A stretch of 64,000 nt of DNA from Muricea muricata. Its lineage: Eukaryota; Cnidaria; Anthozoa; Malacalcyonacea; Plexauridae. A program made the translations under genes and the position numbers. Under the pieces are notes generated by a model that did not search any database, was not told the origin of the DNA, and saw nothing but the letters and a program-made list of their open reading frames with translations. Positions 10,951 to 23,431 of the stretch are shown here, piece after piece; position 1 is the first letter of the stretch; each line of letters opens with the position of its first letter. The DNA is taken from assembly GCA_963855995.1 (NCBI GenBank), contig OY979716.1, positions 26,093,418 through 26,157,417 on the forward strand. The letters run 5' to 3'.

Positions 10951-13900
10951 GTAAGCAGTTAGGATATATTTAATACTGTGCCCAATCACCGCCGTTATTA
11001 CAAATGCGAAGTGCTGCAAAAAAGTCAAACGTAGAAATCGAAGTTAGCAACTTGTTATAGCGTGTTGAGACTTATTACACCAATGCGACTAAAGCCATAG
11101 GAAAAATCATACTGGACAATTGCAGCTAAGGAAGGCATTTAGTAATAATTTCACTACGGTTGCAAAGTAATTGCCAAGTAATTGTTTAGAAATCACATAG
11201 CGTATCCGTGCGATAGACAAATTAAAAACTTTATGATATTACAGCACAACTATGCGCTTCAAAGAGAGTTCTTTCGGTAGAACAAAACAATTTATAATTA
11301 TCTTTCTAAACAAGGTTACGTAGATATTCATGCATCGAACAACGTAAATTGAAAATTTATTCCGAAAATTGCACATTATAAAGTTCTGCATAAACTCGAC
11401 CAGATTGAAATTTCGGATCAACTTTTAAACCTTAATTCTAGCAAATTAGTTAGCGCTTACATATTGAACTCAGGTAACCATTTTACAAGACAAACGCAGT
11501 GAATGCTGTCAGGTGACTCCTGAAAATTAGAAAATTTTTGGAAACTGTTTGCTATTAATAAATATTTTCTTTAATATACTGAAATTGGCTTTATTGTATT
11601 GCATGCACTGTTAAAAATTATACGGGTTAGCCGGGTTGACTAATCTTTTTATTACTTACAATAGTTTCAACACTATTCTAAAGTGTAATCATGCTTTTGT
11701 GTGTTCAATCCAATGACAAATCAGATACGCTTACTGCAGTGGTTGGTTGCCGCAACAAATTTCATCGTGTGAACGGGAGATTTTCAGGAAAAAATTTTTC
11801 CGCGACGGCTAAATTTGGTCGCCCAAACCTATCGCATAAAAGCAAACTTAGTTTGAATTCAAAGTTGCTTCTTGTCAAAGAGGGCAAATGTGAGACAAAA
11901 ATCACTGGACTCCACTGCGGTCCCTACGATACTCCCTTAGAAAAAGGAGAAATAAGGTACATTCAGTGTGTCCCAAAAATGCCCCCTTTGAAATCACTCC
12001 ATTGTTGCTAAACGGAGACACTTTGTACATGCCGGGCGAGCATTCGTGTTGGCATACAGAAACCACACAGTGGGAACACTTGTCAAGTCTCTCTGCTGTC
12101 GGGACCTTTGATGTTTTTGTTCCCACGGTCGTCATCACTTAGTAAGTATACCTGAGTCGGTTCAGTAATTTCTATCGATCAAACTGCCAACAAAGACGTT
12201 AGTTTTGACCCTGCCTAGCACAGCTGTGGGTGAAATATTTATACGCTAAAAGTATAGTTATGCAGCCCGACCTCTGCAACATTTAACAAAGGACGGTAGA
12301 TAAGTAAAGAATAGCTTGCTGAAAGATATGCTAAGAAATCTTTTGATGGTAAACCAATTGAAATTAGTGAAAAATTATATTATACATCAAAGTGTCAACG
12401 TCAAATTATGCTTGCTTCTTATTGGTCAAAAACACATCACGTGATAACGAAGATTCGACTAGCAACACGTCTGTGCGGTGGACGTTAGTTTTATTGGACC
12501 GGAGGAAAACAAGTCGACAGAGCCATTAGGTTTTATGATAATTTGTTTTATTTTTTTTCTCTTATGAAACTTAATATATCATAAAATACTTATTGACTGT
12601 GCCCCTGGAACCGACTGGCTTTTATAACCACAAATTGACGTTTTCGTATAGATTAGTGCGATAACTGCAAATGAGAAATATTTTTCGAAAATGACCAACC
12701 CATCGAAGCGTTTTGAAAAACACGAAATAAGAAATTTTGTAGATTTTGTTTGCAATTTTTTCCATGCAAGTGTACGAAGAGACGGTTTCAAATAGATTAG
12801 CTGTGTGAAGTAATAGACTAATGAAATTGCAGAAGATAGCAGCCGGTAGCTGGGCCCTGGAAAAGAGGTTTTGATGAGCTCTAACGTGATAATTCCGCAT
12901 ATCATAAAATAATTAAATAATAGACATCATTGACTAATTTTTTATTGTTACCTGAGCCAAAACAAACTTTCACGAGTTTGGATGACAGTTGTGGGTAACA
13001 CATTCACAGACAAAACATGTTTCAGAACCAAGGCGCAATTCGCGTGTACAGTACAAAACATTGTGGCCAAATATAACCCACGACTTGCACATTTTTAAAC
13101 ATGCTCTCAATCTTGTATGCGCATTGTTAAAAGTATTTTCGCCCTGCTGAATGACAGTTTGGGATGAGATTAAATTAGAATTAAGAAAAACGTCGGGTAA
13201 TCAAGTACTTTGAAAAGCAAAGTTGTATACCATCATCGCATCCGTAATAAAAGCATAAGAAATTGTTTTGAAGGTTTGTGCGGACATGGTGAAAGATTAT
13301 GTTGCCAAAGCCACCGGAAGTGATTAAGCCTTAATGAGAATATTTACATGATAAACAATATCCTAAAAATATATAAATAGCATAGAATGATTGTTCAAAA
13401 GCGTGCTCTAGCATTTGCAAAAAGGCTGTCTTGAATATGATTGCACTATATATTTGTCCCATGTAAACGCTATTTACACAAGATGCAAATGCTAGGGTTT
13501 TCCAGGGAATTTTGAGGATCGTAAAACGGTCCTTAAAACTGAATCTTCATTTGTGTTTTGAAATTTAATCTTCTCACTAAGGTGTTCAGCGCAATTAGAA
13601 TGAAGTTGCTCATTCCAAGAATTAAGAAAAAATGGCTCAAAACCACTTGACAGCGCAATAAAAACTACGCATTATAGTCATAGTCGTATACCCGGAATCG
13701 CCCTATTCATTTGCAATAATACCCTTCCAGTCTCACGACTGAAGAAGACTGACGTTCACCAAAAATCAATCTTCTCTGCAAAAAAACAGGCCCACGGAAA
13801 AACCTTGAAAAAACCCCCTGAATACCAACATATTTTAGCTCTAACCCACACCTTATGTCAAATGAGTAATAAGTTAATACACTGGGGCCGGGTGTACGAA

Positions 13901-16900
13901 AGGGGGATAAAGTTATCCACCGGATAGCGACTTTTTTAAACGTCCTAAAATTGTTGAATTACTGGAATGGTCAAATCTAGGGTTTAGAATTTTAAAGTTA
14001 AAGCGCGAACTTAAAATTTGGCTAAAGTATTTTTATTTTCATTGCATTTAAAAGCATTTTTGAGACAGAACCAAAAATTACTATCTAGTGGATAGCACTA
14101 TCCATATTTCGTACAACCGACCCCTGGTGTGTCGTGGGTTTCCATATGGTGCACCGGTTTCCTCACACAAGAGAAGGTCACAGGGTTAGGCATTCGGGCC
14201 CACAGTAATTGGCATACCGTCATGTTACCCCCGCTGTTGTTGCAAAGCTCAAGATATATAAAAAATATATCAATCTTACTTGAATTTTGGCACCCACTCG
14301 GTATATAGTACTTATCTTTATTGCCGAGTAAAAACAGAAATAATATCATTAAACTATAGAACAGTTTTTTATTTATATCATTACTATTTTTTTATATAAA
14401 GTTAAATTGCTCAGCGAATCAGATAACAGTAAACTGGTCAATAATTATGTTATGAATGTTACGAACAATTCTTTTACAATTTCAGAGGTTAATATGTTCT
14501 TTCATCAAATGTTCTGGCAACAAAAACAGCTGCCAGAAATTTCTGAGGGAGTGACTATCTGGTCATGGCAGAAGATGATACTCATCATTGACAGTATCAT
14601 GGATACAGCTCCTGAGTTCAATAAAACTGGTTTGGTCGGCTTTCCAATCAACGTCATTTTGAACTGGCCAATGGCCACACCTGCAGGTTATGCTGCGTTC
14701 CTGAATGACAAGGTAAAATCTCATTGCCAGAAGAAATTTAGTCTCATGTGATATTCGCATAGCCCGTAGCTGCCCTTCAATTTCTTTATGGGGAGCACTG
14801 CTAAAAATTTGGCAAAAGAGAAGGTTTTTGTCCTAGATTACGCGCTATAAAGAATGTTAGATTTTAAACTTCTTGTCTTCACGTTTGAAGTAACCAAAAA
14901 CAGAAAAAACAATTTTCTAGCTGTTTGCCAGCTAAACTTAACAACAACCTTGTTTGTCATACATATGTTATCACATTGCAAATTTTGCAAACCAGCGTCA
15001 ATTGCAGGTTTAAAAAAAGATTAAAATCGCGTGAGCAAGTTTTGTTGTTTAATGAGGCATGATTTAAATTCTATTAGAGCTGTACGGCTACACAATAAAT
15101 TATAATTGATAATAATTACTGCATTATGCACAAGGCCGTACGGTGGTTATGTTCAGTTGCAAGTTAAAATTATTACAATATCAGTTTTGTCATATATGTT
15201 AATTTTCCCGAATTGTGGTGTCTTAATGATTTATTAAAATGACGTTTTAAATATGTACATACCACACATATCTCGAAAAAACTTTTTCTTTTAAAATATT
15301 ATTTTTTATTTTTTAGCATTTATTTTTCTCGTTCAAATTTAAGGATTTGTGATATTAAACATGATTGTAGGGAGTTTAAGAGCGACTGTCTGTAAAAATC
15401 AAACAAAATCAGAAATATGGGGCAAGGTTCAAACTTTTTATTGCGCTCTAATTTTGGATTTAAGCTAACTATGGTAAGGTATGAAACGTCATGTGGTTAG
15501 TTTTTGAAAATACTTTTTTGTTTGCGATATAAACGGCAAAAACTTTAATGCCGTGAGGACCGATTTTCGCAATTACAAAATGGCTGACATTGCGCGTCAT
15601 GTTGACATAGTCCGGGTAGCCAAACTTTGAATTCAACCGGCTTAGTAATACTTTATGTGCAAAGTATTTCTCTTGATTGTTCATTGACAGCATTTTTATG
15701 ACAATTTATTTACAGGATATTTTTTTACAGAACAAAAAGGGGAAGGTGCTGATTTGTTGATGCTGTTTGATGCTTTTCGGTACATCTAAAGAAATGCCAT
15801 ATTTTTAAATGTGCTATTCTTTTAAATTTTATCAAATTTTGCACGATAACTACTGGGAAATTGTTCTTTCTGGAAATGTATTTTTTATTTTGGGCAAATA
15901 AATTCATGCGCTTTGAGAAAGACTTGATTATGACTTAATTTTAGCTCATTAATTAAATATGCGGATATTTGCATTCTTTAGCGGTTGCGTGACTGAAAGC
16001 GTACGTCTTGAACTAAACTCGCTTGAAAGGTCATTTTTCTTCGTCTTTAGTTGTAGAATTTTAAACCTTCCCAGAAAAGTATTTACTTTTGAGGTTGTCA
16101 GGGCTGTAAAATTGACAAACGTGCATGCGCTTGTTTACATCCCGGTGATACAAATCTGTCCGTTTAACCATAGTTAATAGAGCTAGATGGTTTGGAAACT
16201 CATTAGAACTACAATATAAGTCATTATCTATGTTTTTGTTCTGGTTTATGCAGGAATGAGGTCCTTCGTCGTCACGTGCGTATTGTATTTTCACCTAACT
16301 AACCAATAGCAACCTTTTACCAAATTTAGCCATCCGCGACTTGAACAATAGGGTAATTTAAGAATTCCTATTGGTTGATTTGGTGAAAACACAATACACA
16401 CGTGACGATGAAGAAACATATTTTTGAATAAACGCTGACCAACATAGATCATGAGTTATATTGTTATTCTAATGAGTTTCCAAACCATCTACTCTATTAA
16501 CTATGGTTTAACTTCAGTTCGTGTTTCCTTTAAAACAATTATTCTTCATTGTTAATATACTATGCAGCCTGCTACAGTCGACTGATTTTATCACAAGCCG
16601 ACAAGATTCTTTCAACTTCAATGCGGACAATCTCGTATATAATTGGTATGCTTTTTTATTCTATTATCCGAATGTAAGTGACAACAAGGCGGTCGCCGCT
16701 AGAATATACTTGTGGCGTACAAACTGAAATTTCTACTTACCGTTGTTATTATTGATAATAAACAAATAATTACAGTAAAATAGAAATTAGGTAATGTTCG
16801 CATACAGATATGTCAGTGGAGCTATTTTTACAGTTAGAAGAAATTACATGCATTTTTTAAACTTTATATTTACAATATATTTATCAATTCCAAACTTTTT

Positions 16901-19900
16901 GCCCAGATTTTGACTGTTACTGTATACTAGTTATCTCGCAGTTATGGCTGCGATTAATACTAGTATGTAATACTGGCATTCCCGCATGCAGACTGCAGCA
17001 AATTAACCAGTGACATAACGTTATGTCAGATTGTCAGGCGGCTCCTGGCCAGTCCTGGGTAAAAAATTGTAAAGGCTGGTAGTTGTTTATTACAATAACA
17101 GTAAATAGAAATTTCAACTTGCACGTCACAAGCATATTTTAACGGCGACCATTAATTCTTGTTGTCGATCACTTACATGCAAAATGCTCTTTTGGTCCCA
17201 TAATGGGCACAGATTGTTCCGTTGTTTGGAGAGATGCAAAAAATCATTTGATACTATTCCTCTGACTGAATGTCAAAAAGAAATTTCTAACCATGAGTCA
17301 ACTTGGTGTTTCTCTAGAGTTGAAAGTGAAGAGGACTTGATTTCAGCTCGAGCCGGTATTTTTTATGCTAAGTCACGAGGTCAGAGTCCTTTAAACATCT
17401 GCCCGTACCACCGTTCAGAACTTGACTTGCAGTAAGTTGTTAACGGCACATTCTGCTGGTTGTTCTCAGTAAATCGACAGGCTTGCTGCAGCTTGTTGAC
17501 AACCTATAGTCTATACCAAGCAGGCAACACTTCTGTGCCGTTTTGCTATTTACATAATTAAATCATATACACTTTTAAAAATAAAGGAAACTATCTTTTA
17601 ATTGTCGTAGTTTGTCTTGGAAATACTTAGCTTATTATTATGCATCTCAGCAACTATGCTCGCACTCACGCACGCAAGCACGGGACTGATAGGCAGTCGC
17701 GTGCGTGTGAGCATAGTTGCTGAGATGGATAATAAGCTAAGCACTTGCAAGACAAACTAAGACAATAAAAGATAGTTTTCATTATTTTGAAAAGTGTACA
17801 GACAGCAGTAGTTGGGCGACCTATGATTTAATAATCATTGAAATAACAACCATTGAAATTTGAGTCAACAACAAGGAATGTAACAACAGGCCAGGGAATG
17901 TAAACAAGCGCACGTTTCCCAATTTTAAAGTGCTGATAACATCAAAAGTGGACTAACCAAAATAGGCAAATACTTTTTCTATTTTTTAACATTTTTATAA
18001 GCTAAAGAAGAACAAAATAACCTTTCAAGCGGGTTTAGTTCAAGCGGTTTTTAGTCACGCAATCGCTAAATGCAAATATCCGAATATTTAATGACCTAAA
18101 ATTAGGTCACAATCAAGTCTTTCTCAAAGCGCGCGAATTTATTTGCCCAAAATAAAAACTACATTTCCAGAAAGAGTAATTTCCCAGTAGTTATCGTGCA
18201 AATTTTCATAAAATTTGAAAGAATGGCACCTGGGTAAATATGGCGCTTCTTTAGATGTACCGAGAAACATTAAAAATCAGCCCCTTCCCCTTTTTGTTCT
18301 GTAAAAACATGTCGTGGAAATAAATTGTCATAAAAATGCTCTCTATGGACAATGAAGAGATATACTTTGTACCTAAAGTATTATCAAGCCGTTTGAAATA
18401 AACGATTGGCTACCCGGACCATGTAAACATGACGCGTAATTTCAGCCATTTTGCAATTGCGAAAATCAGCCCTCATCCCTGAATATTTTTTGCCATTTTA
18501 TCGCCAACAAAAAAGTATTTTTAAAAACTAATCATAAGAAGTTTCATACCTTACCATAGCTAACTTAAAATGAAAATTAGTGCGCAATCAGAAATTTGAA
18601 CCTTGCTACGGTATGTTTGATTTTTGTAGACAGTCGCTCTTAAGATTTTAACAACAAACTACGAAATAAATACGATGTGTGGTTTCCGGAACATTTTGAA
18701 TCCCGGAAATGTCATATGCTGATTTAGGCAACAACACCTGCTACGACCACCTAGTAGCAGCCTAGGAATCATAAAATTAAGGTGTAATTTCACTTTTTCA
18801 GTACTTTAATGAAGACTATAATGTATCACCCCTAATGGCTAATGGTTCAAAATTTAGATTATCACATCATAATTTACGTCAGCCTGAAATCCAATGGATA
18901 TTTTTGATTAACATTGCTGGAATGCTAGTGTTCAATATGTATCAGTATTTTTCAGTATGTATCTTATATTTTTGATAAATTTAATAAACTTTTAAATTAC
19001 AGTGGTTGCGTTCAACAGGACTGCTCAATTCCACAACTTAGTCAACGACGAAAAGTTTGAAGCGAAACCAGCATTATTGCTACACTGCCTCCTATAATGC
19101 TACTTATAGCTACGTGTAGAGTTCGTATTTTATACAAATATTTGAATGTTTATGAATGTTCTTAGAGGTTTTAACCATCCTGGGGAATTTTGAACACAAA
19201 TATCTCCAACAAAATGCTTTGAAAGTAACGTGATTTGATGGCTCGAGAAATTCACATATGATAGCTGCCTATAGCCTCCTTTGTATTGCCATAGTAAATG
19301 ATTTTAAGTTGAGCCTATTAATACTGCATGAAATTTTAGAACAAGCGGTATATTTAATCTTATTATTACATTAGTATCTGCTATCTTTGGGCATTTAGAA
19401 AATCCATGACGTCGTCACAAGCAGGGAAATAATATTTTTAAAGAAGAGATTAGCAAATATGTTAAATTTTAAAATCGAAATTTAATTTTTATGAATTTGC
19501 TACTCGCGTTAATTGTGAAGTGTTCATGCAAGAAAATTCTCTTGGGATTAAACTTATGGCAGTATGCTTTGAACAGCATATAATGTCCGGTTGTCATTAA
19601 AACAGACCTGACAGGATTATTAACAAGTTGGCGGATGACCACTGACAACGAATATCATAACTACTTCAAAGGTTCTTATTAATAAACCAAAAAGAAAATA
19701 TATTGCACACACATCATTATTCCTTTACAAAAATTGGTGATATAAAGCAACTACCAAAGAACATTTGAAATGATCTAATAAAATATTTTTGCAACCCTCT
19801 TAACTTGCTTTACCATGCCGATGTTGAGCATTGTTTGATACGCCAATTAATATCACTGTGATACACATTGCATAACGACTAATTGCAAAACCTCAAAAAC

Positions 19901-21496
19901 ATAGAATGTTCTACATCAAACGACAAAGGCATACATAGGTACGTCTGTGTTAACATACTAAAAATTCTGTTATGCTATACTAACTCGATAAATTGAATTC
20001 ATTGACATCCTGCAATATTACTTTGCAGTTAGACATTATGCATCGTGACGTCACAGTGATGCAAATTGTGCATATCAAACATAGGTCAATGTCTGTACAA
20101 AAAAGCATGCAAGTTTTGAAAGTTTGGGGAAATGTTTTATTAGGTCATTTAGAATGTTCTCTATGCTGCATGCTATAAATTATCATAAAAAAGCCATGCA
20201 AAATTTCTAATTATGCATAAGGCCTTTAAAAACTTGTATATTTTTAATGCCCTCGAAGGCCATGGTCGGTATCTTATACTACTCATAGTGTCTGCATGGT
20301 GGTCAATTTGGATGTTCTTATATAACAAAAACTTCTTTCCATCATTTCACAAGTACTTCAGTATCTTCTTACATTGTTTTGTCCTTTTTAGCTCATATGA
20401 TACAGTAACTTTCAATGTACTTTGTTAGCAACCTTATGACGACGTCATTTAATATTCTTTTTTCTTTAGGTGAACCGTCATTTCAAGCTCATTCTTAACT
20501 ACTGGGGAAAGTTTTTGTCGAGTCCAGCATCCACATATGTTTTGAATGATGATGAACATAAAGGTTGGTTTGGTGAAGATGCGATGGAGGCGATGCCTAA
20601 CTTCGTTGAAGAATTCAAATGTGATCCAAGTCAACCTCACTATGGTTTCCAATCTTGGGATGATTTCTTCGTAAGAGAATATCGTGACGGAATTCGACCA
20701 GTCGAGGCGCCTGATGACGACAGTGTTATCGCGAATTGCTGCGAATCTGCACCTTTCCAGCTTTCTTATAACGTAAAGAAACATGATTGGTTTTGGATCA
20801 AAAGTCAGAAATACTCGTTAGGTCAGTTTGATGATGAGATTATTTCCGGCGACTTGAGATAGTGACATTTTCGTATTATGTAATGCTGATGTAATTTTTG
20901 ATTTTTGTGGAATTGTAGACTTGTTATTGAATAAATTGTTTTTCTCAACTAATTACTTTCAAAATTTAGATCACATGCTTAACAATCATGAAATAGCTGA
21001 AAAATTCTATGGTGGTACTGTCTACCAAGCATTCCTGAGCGCCAAAAGTTACCATCGTTGGCATAGTCCTGTCTCTGGTTTGATCATGCAAACAGAGTTA
21101 GTGGATGGTTCATATTATTCCCAAACCTACACCATCAAAAATGATCCATATGCACCCAATGAATCTCAAGCCTATCTTGCCCAGGTTGCTGCTCGAGGTA
21201 TTATCTATATCCAAGCAGATAATCCTGATATTGGTTTGATGGCCTTCATTTCAATTGGTATGTCAGAAGTATCTACCAACGAGATTACAGTAAAGGCTGG
21301 AGATCGTATTAAGAAGGGAGACCAGCTTGGTATGTTTCATTTTGGTGGCTCCACTCATTGCCTCGTTTTCCGACCTGGAGTGAATCTTTCTTTTGACCTG
21401 CGTGGGCAAACACCTGGCACGAGCGATGACATGTTTAATATCCCAGTTCGAGAGAAAATTGCGGTCGTTGTTAAACTAAAACATGGCAAGAAGTAA
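10671..21496 (+). CDS. PSD/PsiD-family pyruvoyl decarboxylase, four exons, apparently intact
   Basis: Exons 10671-10950, 14486-14712, 20470-20821 and 20970-21496 join in frame (phases 1, 0, 1), each with GT donor and AG acceptor, giving 461 residues. The protein resembles phosphatidylserine decarboxylase-related enzymes of the fungal PsiD (L-tryptophan decarboxylase) type: LVGFPINVILNWPMATPAGY, YGFQSWDDFFVREY, ACES-like CCESAPF, YHRWHSPVSG, ADNPDIGLM, then GMFHFGGSTH. The GGST serine at about residue 414 (codon 21350-21352) is where family members self-cleave to make the pyruvoyl cofactor. No signal peptide or membrane segment is seen, unlike mitochondrial PSD, so a soluble enzyme acting on an amino acid is more likely than one acting on phosphatidylserine. 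PsiD is about 440 residues, so this is full length. The substrate is not determinable. No frame-breaking mutation was seen. Confidence 0.88.
10951..13879. other. Decarboxylase intron 1, first part
   Basis: No exon, repeat or RNA gene recognised. A 106-residue frame at 11691-12011 has no known motif and is more likely fortuitous. Confidence 0.5.
13880..14128. mobile_element. Short MITE in decarboxylase intron 1
   Basis: The ends are inverted copies: GGGGCCGGGTGTACGAAAG near 13883, and the reverse complement of GGGGTCGGTTGTACGAAAT near 14125. Both are followed by GGATA...TATCCAC..GATAG blocks, so the arms extend about 45 bp with mismatches. About 250 bp, non-coding. The superfamily is uncertain. 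Confidence 0.7.
14486..14712 (+). CDS. Decarboxylase gene, exon 2
   Basis: Preceded by TTTCAG after a pyrimidine tract and followed by GTAAAA. Encodes the conserved core with TAPEFN and TGLVGFPINVILNWPMATP, ending LNDK at a codon boundary. A dead copy of this exon lies at 28265-28471. Confidence 0.88.
14713..15375. other. Start of decarboxylase intron 2
   Basis: AT-rich intronic sequence with no feature recognised; it ends at the TTAA that borders the foldback element. Confidence 0.5.
16166..16508. mobile_element. Palindromic MITE nested in the foldback element
   Basis: Arms of about 70 bp: AACCATAGTTAATAGAG and GATGGTTTGGAAACTCATTA at the left reappear as reverse complement at the right end (16440-16508). 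A second inner inverted pair brackets CACGTG at about 16273 and 16402. Confidence 0.8.
17184..17435 (+). CDS. Possible exon of an unrecognised Cys-rich protein
   Basis: An open frame of 83 residues with regularly placed cysteines (FRCLERCKKSF, ECQ, TWCFSRVE, NICPYHRSEL). A good donor (CA|GTAAGT at about 17433) ends it, and CACAG before ATTGTTCCG near 17214 is a possible acceptor. The CPxHR-type end recalls repeated Cys/His modules in invertebrate genomes, but I cannot name the family. Lying between foldback arms, it may be a captured exon, a gene nested in the intron, or chance. Confidence 0.35.
   Translation: MLFWSHNGHRLFRCLERCKKSFDTIPLTECQKEISNHESTWCFSRVESEEDLISARAGIFYAKSRGQSPLNICPYHRSELDLQ
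17570..17797. repeat. Long palindrome, about 95-bp arms
   Basis: ATCTCAGCAACTATGCTC at 17645 pairs with GAGCATAGTTGCTGAGAT at 17709. Pairing continues outward through AGCTTATTAT, TTTGTCTTG and AACTATCTTTTA to an ACTTTT/AAAAGT end. The loop is about 40 bp. Probably a MITE. Confidence 0.8.
18644..20469. other. End of decarboxylase intron 2
   Basis: No coding or repeat feature recognised; ends with the pyrimidine-rich tract and AG acceptor of exon 3. Confidence 0.5.
20470..20821 (+). CDS. Decarboxylase gene, exon 3
   Basis: Begins VNRHFK after TTTAG and ends with a split codon before GTCAGT. Contains WGKFLSSPASTYVLN, GWFGEDAMEAM, SQPHYGFQSWDDFF and APDDDSVIANCCESAPF, the most diagnostic block for PsiD-like decarboxylases. 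Confidence 0.9.
20970..21496 (+). CDS. Decarboxylase gene, exon 4 with pyruvoyl-forming serine
   Basis: Follows a 148-bp intron. Encodes YGGTVYQAFLSAKSYHRWHS, the ADNPDIGLM strand and the GGSTHC self-cleavage motif, then a short C terminus ending HGKK and TAA. The alpha subunit after cleavage would be only about 47 residues, normal for the family. Confidence 0.92.
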
Positions 21497-21621
21497 CATT
21501 GTGATACATACAATATATTTATCCTTGGATGTTTTCTAGGCCTTATAATCACGAGATGGGGAGCAATTTAGTTACTTAGAATTTCACAGCAAACACTAAA
21601 AAGTCGAACTCTTAACTTTTC

Positions 21622-21627
21622 AATAAA
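21622..21627 (+). terminator. Candidate polyadenylation signal of the decarboxylase gene
   Basis: The first AATAAA after the TAA stop, 125 bp downstream, at a plausible distance for a short 3' UTR. Another AATAAA lies near 21704. Confidence 0.45.
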
Positions 21628-21639
21628 AAACTATCTAGC

Positions 21640-23078
21640 TATTACTAGAATTTGTTTTAGGACACGGTGACTATCAACATGAATGTAAAATCGGGCATAA
21701 TCAAATAAAGTTAACGGATCTAGCCAAACATTGTTTGATTTAATTGATGCGATCACTTTAATCATTTAATTGATACAAGCACTTTGGTCGAGGATCCTCA
21801 AATGTTTTCCTTAAGCCTAATTTCCTTTTGGTCTTGAAGGTTTTGAATATATCATAGTGGCCGAAGTTATAAACATATGCACGCCGATCTACACTTAATG
21901 TAACTAAACAAAAAGTGGACCAAGACTATATCACATTGTCGAGTATGAGTGTATGACGTTTCTACGACAGCTCTAAGCAGTTCTGAGAGAATTGCCCATG
22001 TGATTCCAAAGCAGGCCTCCACTTGTGGGTTTTTGCAACTTTAGTTCTACATAACCTATATATATTAGGTTTATATTTTACTCTGTTTAAATTTATTGCT
22101 TAGAAGCTAGTGATCATCTTTTTATGTCTTCGATTAAGAAGGCGAAGTGGACGTGTTGTAATGAAGGAAGAAATCCTCAAACGTTTTCCGAAATTTATGC
22201 ATGTAAGTACCGCTTGAATGATGCTCCAAATAAGGTCGCGCATGTAAAGAGTTACTCGTAGATATAATCAAGCGAAAACAAAAGCGTGTGCTCAGCGACA
22301 TTCAATGTTGTTATTTTGTAAGTACTAATTCTTACTTGAAACGCCATTAATAATATATTAATCAACACTTAAAAGTCACACCAAGCCGTTTTTACTGCGG
22401 TTAAAATTTTGCTACGTTTTCCATTTTAGATACATGGAAAACACAGAAATAATTCTCATCGCTTTTAAATTATTCACTGTTATGGAATCATTTGCAGGTA
22501 TTTTACTGGTTCCTACTGTATTATTATGTAACATAATTATGAGCAAAATCATCAGGACATTTTTGGAGACAACAATTTGGCAGTGATTTCCTCTGAGCTT
22601 TGAAAGTCTGTGAAATCTAAATGCAGTGCCCCATGCGTATAGCCAATCTGACAAAATATTTTGCAATCTGTTTTTGTTGTCATAACCAATGGAATTCTTG
22701 TATTTCATTACTATCTTATACTCCTGCATAATACTGTACTGTGGCTGGCAATTTTTATTAGTTTTTTCTTCATTTTTGTTCAGCTCTTCTCTTGGCAATT
22801 CTAGCAGACTTTACACTTTCTAGAGTAAACCGAAGTGCACAAGGCCACGAGTGACAGTCGTTTTAGTTGTTTTAAAGGAGCTTGTTTGTCTATGGTCATT
22901 GCCATAACATAGCCTACAGAGAGCTCGTTCAGTTCAAGATAATCCTTATTTTTACAAAGAACCGAGTCAGAAAAATCGTTTCATAAGACATGGCAATATA
23001 TATTTATCGCTGACTGGTTTCAATATGAGACTCTGCATTTAGTCGAATCTCTTGTTATTATTAGGTCATGTGTAAGTC
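21640..23078. other. Non-coding stretch downstream of the decarboxylase gene
   Basis: Possible extended 3' UTR and intergenic sequence. Open frames here show no motifs. Confidence 0.5.
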
Positions 23079-23189
23079 TACTATAGTAGTGACTATTATA
23101 CAATACTACGGAAACTCCGGAAATTGACAGCATGATAATTTCTATTTCTACGTTTCGACAATTTCTTAGTCATCATAGTAGTTGGCAAA

Positions 23190-23431
23190 CAACTGACGTA
23201 GGCTGCTTCGTTTCACTTAAAGACCCAACACCTAAACTATACAAAATCACCATTGTTTATGAATTTAAATGTCCAAGATGCAACGCAAACTATATTAGAA
23301 AAACCGACCGTTGCTTATATATAAGAACAAGACGCCTGCTCAGGCGTTCACACTGGTTTCGCGGCTGGTCGAATTCAAAAAAATGTGGTTTTATAACAAA
23401 CTTACTTGCAGGGAGGTTGGTTCGGGATTAA
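23190..23431 (+). pseudogene. Penelope-type GIY-YIG endonuclease fragment
   Basis: The reading SLKDPTPKLYKITIVYEFKC followed by PRCNANYIRKTDRCLYIRTR matches the end of Penelope-like polyproteins, where a CxxC pair precedes a GIY-YIG nuclease core (YIGKT..L..R..EH). The usual glycine of YIGKT is arginine here, and the frame runs into the palindrome at 23406, so no functional nuclease is encoded. The reverse-transcriptase domain that should precede it is absent. Confidence 0.65.

Larger units (their letters stand above)
15376..18643. mobile_element. Foldback DNA element, about 770-bp arms, TTAA-flanked
   Basis: The left arm (15380 to about 16143) and right arm (about 17895 to 18639) are inverted copies along nearly their full length. 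Both outer ends read TTAAGAGCGACTGTCT, with TTAA at 15376-15379 and 18640-18643. TTAA duplication is the hallmark of piggyBac and Kolobok insertion. No transposase is present, so this looks like a large non-autonomous element, probably with later insertions between the arms (16166-16508 and 17570-17797). It sits wholly in intron 2 of the decarboxylase gene. Confidence 0.85.

Noticed and set aside
11960..11980. GTGTGTCCCAAAAATG, similar to mariner-type ends
   Set aside because: Only a short match to the MITE end at 6108, with no inverted partner or TA duplication nearby.
11691..12011. 106-residue plus-strand frame in decarboxylase intron 1
   Set aside because: No known motif, no suitable splice sites, and the flanking exons already join without it.
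14407..14485. Upstream extension of the frame containing decarboxylase exon 2
   Set aside because: It precedes the TTTCAG acceptor; exon 1 joins at 14486 in the correct phase and gives the family sequence.
20449..20784. Minus-strand 111-residue frame
   Set aside because: Antisense shadow of decarboxylase exon 3, whose plus-strand reading matches a known family.
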